Below are positions 1 to 5,002 of a stretch of DNA of 5,002 nt, in pieces; position 1 is the stretch's first letter, and every line of letters starts with the position of its first letter. The notes under the pieces were generated by a model. It was not told the DNA's origin. It searched no databases and worked only from the letters and a program-made list of their open reading frames with translations. The translations under genes and the position numbers were made by a program. The stretch lies in the NCBI GenBank assembly GCA_013330925.1, contig DUHJ01000179.1, forward strand, positions 1 through 5,002. Reading direction: 5' to 3'. The stretch comes from Candidatus Poseidoniaceae archaeon. Lineage in GTDB: Archaea > Thermoplasmatota > Poseidoniia > Poseidoniales > Poseidoniaceae.

Positions 1-1
1 G

Positions 2-1078
2 GAGTGCGTGGTCTGCGGACTGACGTACGATGCCCCAGCGCCCACGATGAACCACGTGCCAGAGGGCTACGGCACCACGCGCACCGGGAACCCCTACCAC
101 AAGCAGGCCACCGGTTCCACCATCGGCACCGGCTTCGGGGACCTGCGTGACGTCCCAGCAAGCCAGCGTGCCATGTACCGTAGGATTGCGCTCCACAACA
201 AGTTCGCAAAGCCAAGCCCCCCGCAGCACACCGCCACCAAGGTGTGGGACCTCATCGCGGAGACGAACGGTCAAGCCTTGGCAAACGCCATGTACGACGC
301 CAACATGCTCGACGATCTGCTTCGCCCAGTGCGCCCTGACCACAAGGGCTCGACGATGACCAAGCGTGCCGAGGTCATCCTCGCGGAAGCAGAAGACAAG
401 GACGTTCATCTCGTCCAACCGTCCGGGCAATGGTCCCGTTCGACCAGCACGGGCGCCACGCCCGAGGAACGCGAAGCCAGCAAGCTGAGCACCCAACAGA
501 AGGAGGTCATCCTTGCAGCGGCTTGTGTCAGCATCTACGGCGCCATGTACCCAGGCGCTCCAACGAACGTGGCCGCCGTGCAAAAGCGCCTGTTGGAACT
601 CACGGGCCTCGAGATGGCCGTGGCAAAGAAGCACCTGCAGAAGGCCATGAAGTACCTTACCCGCCACCTTCGCAACCTCGCCGGACTTGGGTTCTTCTCA
701 CCCCGTGCACGCAACGCCGCAGCCCACGCCCATTGGGTGGACGAACAGGTTGGCCTCCACCTGGCCGAACTGCAGCAGTTCTTGGCCTCGGACAAGAGCC
801 TAGCGCCATACCTCGATGACCTGATCCGCGACGCAGCGGTTCGCCTTGACGGGATGAGGCACGTCGACACCGAACGTGGCGTGGACAGCCCTTACCTCCA
901 CCTGCCTCCGGTGAAGCGTGCCGGTTTGGCCGTGTACAGCGCCCTCCACGCAGAAGGTTTGGAGCGCGGCCGCCGTGCCGGCTTGGCCACGACCTTGGTG
1001 CTCTGTGATGACACCATCCCGCTGCTTCGCGACCGCCTGCTCGAAGAGTTCGAGGAAGGCTTGGACCCGGTGGCTTAA
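2..1078 (+). CDS. Divergent transcription factor B (TFIIB/TFB) homologue, 5'-partial
   Basis: Archaeal TFB binds the TBP-DNA complex next to the promoter and recruits RNA polymerase through its zinc ribbon and reader loop. Counting from the first full codon (E1), C2-V-V-C5-G is the second zinc-ribbon knuckle. The first knuckle must lie upstream, so the GTG at 8, which sits inside this CxxC, is not the true start. Residues 27-42 (RTGNP...GSTIG) and 52-73 (ASQRAMYRRI..HNKF) match the reader/linker layout of TFB (R-x-G-x-P...L-S-T-x-I-G, then R-rich W/N-x-R/K). Residues 163-223 (AAACVSIYGAM...KKHLQKAMKYL) resemble one cyclin-type repeat, and about 270-350 a second, weaker one. A polar stretch at about 113-165 looks like an insert. 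The cyclin folds are far from canonical, so this may be a specialised paralogue rather than the general TFB. The reading frame ends in TAA, 24 bases before the SDR gene. The TFB-family call is fairly firm; the promoter set it serves is unknown. Confidence 0.8.
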   Translation, partial: ECVVCGLTYDAPAPTMNHVPEGYGTTRTGNPYHKQATGSTIGTGFGDLRDVPASQRAMYRRIALHNKFAKPSPPQHTATKVWDLIAETNGQALANAMYDANMLDDLLRPVRPDHKGSTMTKRAEVILAEAEDKDVHLVQPSGQWSRSTSTGATPEEREASKLSTQQKEVILAAACVSIYGAMYPGAPTNVAAVQKRLLELTGLEMAVAKKHLQKAMKYLTRHLRNLAGLGFFSPRARNAAAHAHWVDEQVGLHLAELQQFLASDKSLAPYLDDLIRDAAVRLDGMRHVDTERGVDSPYLHLPPVKRAGLAVYSALHAEGLERGRRAGLATTLVLCDDTIPLLRDRLLEEFEEGLDPVA

Positions 1079-1095
1079 GTCTAAGGCCCACAAGC

Positions 1096-1111
1096 GAGGT
1101 CCATGGACCTC
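1096..1111. repeat. Perfect 16-base palindrome spanning the SDR start codon
   Basis: GAGGTCCATGGACCTC equals its own reverse complement, and the ATG of the SDR gene (1103-1105) lies at its centre. As DNA it could be a dimeric-repressor site. As RNA it could fold into a 6-bp stem (GAGGTC/GACCTC) with loop CATG, which would tie up the only Shine-Dalgarno-like bases (GAGGT, 1096-1100) and present AUG in the loop. The symmetry is seen directly; a regulatory role is inference. A chance palindrome of this length somewhere in 5 kb is not very rare (rough expectation about 0.1), but the placement is notable. Confidence 0.5.
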
Positions 1112-1915
1112 CTTGGCCCCGACTTCCCCTTCCACCCCAAGGCTCTGGCAGGGAAGCGTGCCTTGATCTGCGGAGCGAGCGAAGGCATCGGTGCGGCCAC
1201 GGCCCGCATGATGGCCAAAGCAGGTGCGAGCACCGTCGTCGCCGCGAGATCCATCGGCAAACTGGACGCCTTGGTCCAGGACCTTCACCGGCTTGGACCC
1301 GGGCCGCACACCGCCATGTCCCTCGACCTGGAAGATTTGACCGCTGTGGAGGACGCCGTGGTGGAACTGCAGAAGGCAGGACCCGTTCACATTCTCGTCA
1401 ACAACGCAGGCGGTCCGCCCGGCGGCGCACTCATCGACGCCGACGTCGAGGAATTCATCGCGCCGTTTCAGCGCCACCTGCACGCCGCTCACACGCTGGT
1501 CAAGGGACTCACACCGGGAATGGAGCAGGTCGGATACGGTCGCATCCTGCAGATCATCTCCACCTCGGTCAAAGAGCCGATTCCAAACATCGGTGTGTCC
1601 AACACGCTACGTGGCGCCATGGCTTCGTGGGCGAAAACGCTCTCGCGTGAACTGCCCCCCTGCGTGACCATCAACAACGTGCTGCCCGGGTTCACGGCCA
1701 CGGGCCGACTGAGCTCGCTCGCGGATTCCATCCAAGCCAGAACAGGCAAGAGCGCAGAAGACGTGCATCGAGGTTGGATGGACCAGGTCCCCATCGACCG
1801 GCTCATCGACCCGCTCGAAACCGCGGCCACCTTGACCTACCTCGCCTTGCCGGCGGCGGGTGCCATCCGTGGCGTCAGCCTCGCCGTTGACGGCGGTCGC
1901 CTCCGCTCCATCTGA
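1103..1915 (+). CDS. SDR-family NAD(P)-dependent oxidoreductase, atypical active site
   Basis: This is a 270-residue cytosolic Rossmann-fold enzyme of the short-chain dehydrogenase/reductase family, of the kind often labelled 3-oxoacyl-ACP reductase (FabG-like). The cofactor loop is G24-A-S-E-G-I-G30. R49 after the second strand (AARS) favours NADP(H). N100-N-A-G103 is the structural NNAG motif, and S153-T-S155 holds the usual catalytic serine position. P195-G-F-T-A-T-G-R202 and V262-D-G-G265 match the family's C-terminal motifs. The normal YxxxK is missing: aligning through W176-A-K-T-L puts S166 and R170 (SNTLR) at those places. A known subgroup of FabG-annotated proteins has similar SN..R sequences, so the fold call is secure but the reaction is not. 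The ATG start gives the usual short lead before strand 1. It has only GAGGT two bases upstream and lies inside a perfect palindrome. The gene follows the TFB-like gene by 24 bases, suggesting co-transcription. The substrate cannot be predicted. Confidence 0.93.
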   Translation: MDLLGPDFPFHPKALAGKRALICGASEGIGAATARMMAKAGASTVVAARSIGKLDALVQDLHRLGPGPHTAMSLDLEDLTAVEDAVVELQKAGPVHILVNNAGGPPGGALIDADVEEFIAPFQRHLHAAHTLVKGLTPGMEQVGYGRILQIISTSVKEPIPNIGVSNTLRGAMASWAKTLSRELPPCVTINNVLPGFTATGRLSSLADSIQARTGKSAEDVHRGWMDQVPIDRLIDPLETAATLTYLALPAAGAIRGVSLAVDGGRLRSI

Positions 1916-1917
1916 AG

Positions 1918-1938
1918 CGGTGCGTTCAAACGCCACCG
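1918..1938 (+). other. Possible RNA hairpin in the SDR-TPR gap
   Basis: Just after the SDR stop codon, CGGTGCGT (1918-1925) can pair with ACGCCACCG (1930-1938), leaving one unpaired C at 1933 and a TCAA loop. This gives an 8-bp stem that fills most of the 38-base gap. No T-run follows, so it does not look like an intrinsic terminator, and archaeal termination mainly uses T-rich tracts. It could be an RNA-processing or stability element, or chance in GC-rich DNA. Confidence 0.3.
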
Positions 1939-1953
1939 ACCGGGGCCATCGCC

Positions 1954-2781
1954 ATGGACGGCGAGGTCACCACGGAACAAGCCCGTGAACTGCTTGATGC
2001 CTTGGTCGAAGGCGGCGGGATGAAGCACATCGACACGCCATTGGCCCTTCGCCTCATCCCCTTGGCGGACGAAGTCGGCCGGAACGACCTGGCGCAGGAC
2101 CTGATGGAGCGGGCAGAAGCCGCCGCTGCTGACGAGGTCGAGAACGGGTGGGTCCGACTTGAGCGACTACGACGTGAAGGCGCCGACGTGGACGCCGTCC
2201 TCGACATCGCGACCAAAATGGAAACCCAAGAGGACGGCGCGAGGTTGGCGGCCGCTGCATTGCATCACGCCGCGTTGCTCCATCACGCCAAATCGTCATG
2301 GGAAGAAGCGCACGCCTTGGTCAACCGATCCCTCCGACTTCGGCAAGAAACGGGTGACGAGGAAGGACGGTCTTACGGCTTGGCCGTTCGGGCTTCATGC
2401 GAACGCGCCATGGAACTGATGAACCAAGCCATCGAGACCCAGATGGAGCGCCTTGGCGTGCTGGAACGGCTTGACGATCAGGAGGGCGTGATGGAAACGC
2501 TGGCAGATTTGGCCCACCTCCACGCGACGGTGGGCGAGGTGGACGTGGCCAGCGACCACCTCAACCGCTCGCTTGAACTCGCCAAAGACATGGGCGACCT
2601 ATCCGGTCAACTCGTGGCCGCATGGGGCTTGGCCGACGTGTCCGAAATCGCTGAGGATTGGTCCACCGCCATGTTGCATCTCTCCGACGTCGTTCACGCC
2701 TTCATGGCCGTCGGACTGCCGGCACCTGAACAAGTTCGTGAGCGCATCAAAGCGCTGACGGACCTCGCGGACCGTGCCTGA
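1954..2781 (+). CDS. TPR-repeat protein, function unknown
   Basis: This is a 275-residue soluble, acidic, Ala/Leu-rich helical protein with no signal peptide or membrane segment. It has tetratricopeptide-like repeats with a clear 40-residue period. The linker signature recurs at G134-D-E-E-G138, D174-D-Q-E-G178 and G214-D-L-S-G218. Each is followed by a helix pair, seen best at 178-211 (ETLADLAHLH...A..HLNRSLELAK) and at about 98-131 (ALHHAALLHH...A..LVNRSLRLRQ). The 40-residue spacing with a GDxxG linker is typical of the kinesin-light-chain, LGN and MalT type of TPR rather than the 34-residue type, and such arrays normally bind other proteins. Residues 1-90 are helical too but show no clear repeat. 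The ATG at 1954 has only a poor ribosome site; Met23 (2020) is an alternative. It lies 38 bases after the SDR gene in what may be one transcript. No enzyme motif is visible and no partner can be named. Confidence 0.78.
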   Translation: MDGEVTTEQARELLDALVEGGGMKHIDTPLALRLIPLADEVGRNDLAQDLMERAEAAAADEVENGWVRLERLRREGADVDAVLDIATKMETQEDGARLAAAALHHAALLHHAKSSWEEAHALVNRSLRLRQETGDEEGRSYGLAVRASCERAMELMNQAIETQMERLGVLERLDDQEGVMETLADLAHLHATVGEVDVASDHLNRSLELAKDMGDLSGQLVAAWGLADVSEIAEDWSTAMLHLSDVVHAFMAVGLPAPEQVRERIKALTDLADRA

Positions 2782-2803
2782 CGTGCGTGCATCTCATAGG
2801 TTG

Positions 2804-2823
2804 CCGGCCGCTGGTCGGGCCGG
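2804..2823 (+). other. GC inverted repeat abutting the LLM ribosome site
   Basis: CCGGCC (2804-2809) and GGCCGG (2818-2823) are exact inverted repeats with an 8-base loop. The last base of the 3' arm is the first base of the GGTGA ribosome site at 2823-2827. A folded stem could limit access to that site. With only six GC pairs in GC-rich DNA, chance is a serious alternative. If translation really began at GTG 2787, these bases would be coding. Confidence 0.3.
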
Positions 2824-2827
2824 GTGA
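2823..2827 (+). promoter_or_regulatory. Shine-Dalgarno site GGTGA for the LLM gene
   Basis: GGTGA is complementary to the TCACC part of the usual archaeal 16S rRNA 3' end and stands 4 bases before GTG 2832. This supports GTG 2832 as the start over the upstream in-frame GTG at 2787, which has no such site. Confidence 0.55.
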
Positions 2828-2831
2828 GGGT

Positions 2832-4094
2832 GTGGACCACGACATCTTCTTCTCCATCTCCCACACGCCGGACCACACCGGAACGATGCCCAGCGAAGCC
2901 GTGATGTTCGAGCATTACCTCGACCAGCTCCGCTTGGCCGACGAGTTGGGCTTCGGGGTGGCATGGGTGGCGCAGGCTCACCTGTCCACCGAGGTTCAGA
3001 AACGCAACAGCCGCCCCGTGGTGCCGCATTGGCCCGGTGAAGTCGGCCTGTGCACTGACTTCCCGCAATTGGCCCTGGAATCCTTCCGCGCCACAAAGCG
3101 GATCGACCTTGGCAGCGCCGTCCTGTCCATCCTTGCCTCGGGCGGTCCAATCGCCCAAGCCGAGCGCATCGCGAACACCCTGACCCATCTGGAACGCATC
3201 GACGCCGGTGGACAACGACGCCTCCACATCGGCTTCGCCTCCGGGCGGTTCGAGTTCATGGCGCGCCCCTACGGCATCGATGCCCGCGACGAGGTGGAGC
3301 GGGCGGCGTGGCCCGCACTTCGCGGCCAGATCTTCCTTGAAGCCGCCACGGTCTTCCTTCGTCTGCTGAACGGCGAGGTCGTCAACAGCGAGGAAGCACG
3401 CCCAACCGTGCTGAGCCGTGCCTTGTTCCGCAGCGACGAAGATTGGGAGAGGGTGCAGGCCGCCGCCGTTGAACGGGACCTGCTCTCGGCCCCTCCCGAG
3501 ACGATCGACGTGGCCCCGCGCTACGTCTTCGAGGACCTCTGCATCGTACCGAGGCACCCTCCACGGGATCGTCTTGTGCTGGTCGCCGGCACGCATGACC
3601 CAAAAGCCCAGGTGGAACTCAACACGCTCGCCCCCGTTCGTGTGTTCAACCTCTCCATCACCTCACCCGACATCATCGAAGCCACGCACGAACGCATGCG
3701 CGGTTGCTTCCATCCAGAGGGAGGCGCATGGGAGCGCGGGCACATGCCGCGCACCGTTTTCGTGTTCCTCAACCACGAAGAAGGGCTGTCCATGGAAGCA
3801 CGCCGCGCCGCAGCGAATCAGGAGGCTGAGGCAGCACTCGCGGCCTACTGGACCGCGCTTGAGGGCACCCTTGACCCAAGCAAGGTCAGCCGCGCAACGG
3901 ACAACGCGCTGGTTGGAAACGTCGACGACGTGGTGGAACAATTGCTCGAGCGCTTCCACCCCGAAGACAGGGTCATGGCTTGGTTCGATTTCTTCAACCA
4001 CGACAACGAGCGGGTCAAGCGCAACATGCACGCATACATGACCGAAGTCGTCCCTCGTGTGGAAGCTCGCCTTCAGAAGGAGGGCACGGCATGA
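2832..4094 (+). CDS. Luciferase-like (LLM class) flavin-dependent oxidoreductase
   Basis: This is a 420-residue cytosolic TIM-barrel enzyme of the bacterial-luciferase/F420-reductase superfamily, which uses FMNH2 or coenzyme F420. The choice between them and the substrate cannot be read here. Strand 1 is D4-IFFSIS. The family pattern then follows: YLDQLRLADELGFGVAWVAQAHLS (29-52), where Q48-A-H50 stands at the usual EHH; T88-K-R-I-D-L-G-S-A-V-L98; P106...QAERIANTL (to 117); and a G134-F-A-S-G138-R139 loop. Near the C terminus, a G-N-V-D-D-V-V-E-Q-L segment followed by DFF..D...V.R.M....EVVPR is the common LLM ending. It is longer than the typical 330-350 residues because of extra sequence in the middle (about 180-250). 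I chose GTG 2832 because the protein then begins directly at barrel strand 1 and has GGTGA upstream. The in-frame GTG at 2787 would add 15 unconvincing residues. The stop codon overlaps the asparaginase ATG (ATGA), so the two are probably translated together. Confidence 0.87.
   Translation: MDHDIFFSISHTPDHTGTMPSEAVMFEHYLDQLRLADELGFGVAWVAQAHLSTEVQKRNSRPVVPHWPGEVGLCTDFPQLALESFRATKRIDLGSAVLSILASGGPIAQAERIANTLTHLERIDAGGQRRLHIGFASGRFEFMARPYGIDARDEVERAAWPALRGQIFLEAATVFLRLLNGEVVNSEEARPTVLSRALFRSDEDWERVQAAAVERDLLSAPPETIDVAPRYVFEDLCIVPRHPPRDRLVLVAGTHDPKAQVELNTLAPVRVFNLSITSPDIIEATHERMRGCFHPEGGAWERGHMPRTVFVFLNHEEGLSMEARRAAANQEAEAALAAYWTALEGTLDPSKVSRATDNALVGNVDDVVEQLLERFHPEDRVMAWFDFFNHDNERVKRNMHAYMTEVVPRVEARLQKEGTA
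4078..4083 (+). promoter_or_regulatory. Strong Shine-Dalgarno AGGAGG for the asparaginase gene
   Basis: AGGAGG lies 7 bases before ATG 4091, inside the last codons of the LLM gene. It is the best ribosome site in the window. It settles the start at 4091 and so makes the N-terminal extension of the asparaginase-like protein likely to be real. Confidence 0.8.
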
Positions 4095-5002
4095 GCCACG
4101 ACGGCTCCGCCGTGGCACCGGGCCTGCCCGGCTCAAACCTCTACCCGAATTCACCGCTTGGGGAACAGGTCGAAGGCGTCCCAACCGGGCGTGACGTGGA
4201 GTGGGAGCCCCTTGTGGACTACCGCAGGAACGGTGTCTCGGAAACGACGATCCATGGCGCCGTTGCGTGGGCTCACGGCACCGAAGTCATCCACTCCTTT
4301 GGTGGCAACGTGCTGTGCTACGGACGTTCGATGATGAAGCCCTTCATGCTCAAGGCCTTCGTCGAAGAACTCGAGACCTGCACGTGGGAACAGAAGGCCA
4401 TCGCGGTCGCCAGCCACAACGGCGACACGGAGCACGTGGCCGCAGCTCAATCCCTTCTCAACCAATCGGAATGGCCGTTGATGCTCACGCCCTTGGACGT
4501 CCCGTTGATCCAATTCGGCCGCCAAGTCCGACGGCCGAGGCGTTGGTACCACACCTGCTCGGGCGAGCACGCGGCCATCCTCCGCGGATGCCGAGCCAAG
4601 GGATGGAACCGTGCCGGCTACACGCTCCCAACCCACGAGGTCTTCCATGCCTACATGGACCAACTCCGTCGTTTCCTTGGCGAAGACTGGACGCCACTCC
4701 GCATCGCCAAGGACGGCTGTGGCCTTCCGACCGTGTCAAACACCGTGGCCGAATTGGCTCAGATTTACGCGGGGCTGGTCACCGACCGCCACGAGGATTG
4801 GATCTGGGAAGCGATGTGCCGCCATCCGGACTTGGTGGGAGGATTCAACCGACTGGATTCGACGATCATCAAGGCCGGTGCGGGCGAGGTCATCGCCAAG
4901 GAGGGGGCCGACGGCTTGCTCGGCTTGGCCATCGCCCATCCTGATTACCCCAAGGGCCTCGGTTTGGTCATCAAAATCGCCCACGGATGGAACGCTCAAG
5001 CC
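4091..5002 (+). CDS. Asparaginase II-type amidohydrolase, 3'-partial, CSGE variant
   Basis: This belongs to the asparaginase family of Rhizobium etli ReAV type (Pfam Asparaginase_II), which hydrolyses L-asparagine to aspartate and ammonia in the cytosol. 304 residues are visible with no stop before the window edge. Recognisable motifs are R45-R-N-G-V-S-E-T-T-I-H-G56 (family R-G-G/x-V-E-S-x-H-x-G); S80-M-M-K83-P, the SxxK catalytic pair; A107-S-H-N-G-D112; C156-S-G-E159-H160; D208-G-C210-G-L-P; and K270-E-G-A-D-G274. By motif order, S80, K83 and S108 match ReAV Ser48, Lys51 and Ser80. C156 and C210 match zinc ligands Cys135 and Cys189. The third ligand, Lys138 in CSGK, is Glu159 here. About 37 residues precede the conserved domain; they are Pro/Gly-rich and not recognised. 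The start has a strong ribosome site and overlaps the LLM stop by 4 bases. The family call is firm; true asparaginase activity is less sure because of the CSGE change. Confidence 0.9.
   Translation, partial: MSHDGSAVAPGLPGSNLYPNSPLGEQVEGVPTGRDVEWEPLVDYRRNGVSETTIHGAVAWAHGTEVIHSFGGNVLCYGRSMMKPFMLKAFVEELETCTWEQKAIAVASHNGDTEHVAAAQSLLNQSEWPLMLTPLDVPLIQFGRQVRRPRRWYHTCSGEHAAILRGCRAKGWNRAGYTLPTHEVFHAYMDQLRRFLGEDWTPLRIAKDGCGLPTVSNTVAELAQIYAGLVTDRHEDWIWEAMCRHPDLVGGFNRLDSTIIKAGAGEVIAKEGADGLLGLAIAHPDYPKGLGLVIKIAHGWNAQA
4095..4131 (+). other. Two tandem GC inverted repeats at the asparaginase 5' end
   Basis: Right after the start codon, GCCACG (4095-4100) pairs with CGTGGC (4111-4116). One base further on, CCGGGC (4118-4123) pairs with GCCCGG (4126-4131) around CT. 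Both lie in codons of the unconserved N-terminal extension (residues 2-14), so the RNA rather than the protein could be under selection. The symmetry is visible; folding and any role in translation are inferred. Confidence 0.35.

Noticed and set aside
8..10. GTG as start of the TFB-like gene
   Set aside because: It lies within the zinc-knuckle CVVC, and the frame is open to the window edge, so the gene begins upstream.
1079..1102. Archaeal promoter or terminator between the TFB-like and SDR genes
   Set aside because: The gap is 24 GC-rich bases without an A/T-rich TATA box or a T-run.
800..1492. 230-codon minus-strand open frame
   Set aside because: It crosses the TFB-SDR junction and lies opposite two recognised genes, with no family motif.
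2787..2789. GTG as start of the LLM gene
   Set aside because: No ribosome site, and the 15 extra residues do not look like LLM sequence. GTG 2832 has GGTGA and begins at barrel strand 1. It remains possible.
2694..3596. 300-codon open frame on the minus strand opposite the LLM gene
   Set aside because: It overlaps a convincing LLM gene along most of its length and has no recognisable domain. Long antisense frames are expected opposite GC-rich genes.
4201..4944. 247-codon plus-strand open frame inside the asparaginase gene
   Set aside because: Its product is Arg/Pro/Gly-rich without motifs, while the other frame carries the SxxK, CSGE and DGCG motifs.
1..5002. A new defence, mobile or CRISPR-type system
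   Set aside because: No nuclease, integrase, transposase, reverse transcriptase, toxin pair, repeat array or att-like repeat is visible. All five genes belong to known families.

Overview
The window looks archaeal. The decisive evidence is the first gene, a partial transcription factor B (TFIIB/TFB) homologue. It has the second CxxC knuckle of the zinc ribbon and an RTG...G-S-T-I-G reader/linker-like segment, which bacteria lack. The DNA is GC-rich (about 60% by eye), the genes are tightly packed on one strand, and two starts have good Shine-Dalgarno sequences. A marine Thermoplasmatota-type archaeon such as Poseidoniia (Marine Group II) would fit, but that placement is inference and cannot be proved from this window.

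Layout, all on the + strand: (1) 2-1078, divergent TFB-like factor, 5' end outside the window; (2) 1103-1915, SDR-family oxidoreductase of the subgroup that lacks the usual YxxxK; (3) 1954-2781, soluble TPR protein with 40-residue repeats; (4) 2832-4094, luciferase-like (LLM) flavin-dependent oxidoreductase; (5) 4091-5002, asparaginase II-type amidohydrolase, 3' end outside the window. The gaps are 24, 38 and 50 bases, followed by a 4-base ATGA overlap between genes 4 and 5. No archaeal TATA/BRE promoter, oligo-T terminator, tRNA, rRNA, CRISPR array or mobile element is visible. The block may therefore be transcribed largely as one unit.

Functionally, the SDR, LLM oxidoreductase and asparaginase-like enzyme suggest small-molecule metabolism, but no shared substrate can be named. 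The overlap and strong ribosome site make the LLM-asparaginase pair the best supported coupling. The TFB-like gene and the TPR protein could be regulatory or scaffold partners, or merely neighbours.

I do not see a clearly new system. The points most worth following are: a perfect 16-base palindrome centred on the SDR start codon; substitutions at normally key residues in both the SDR (Y/K to S/R) and the asparaginase (CSGK to CSGE); the divergent TFB with a polar insert; and small GC-rich inverted repeats at three of the gene starts or junctions.
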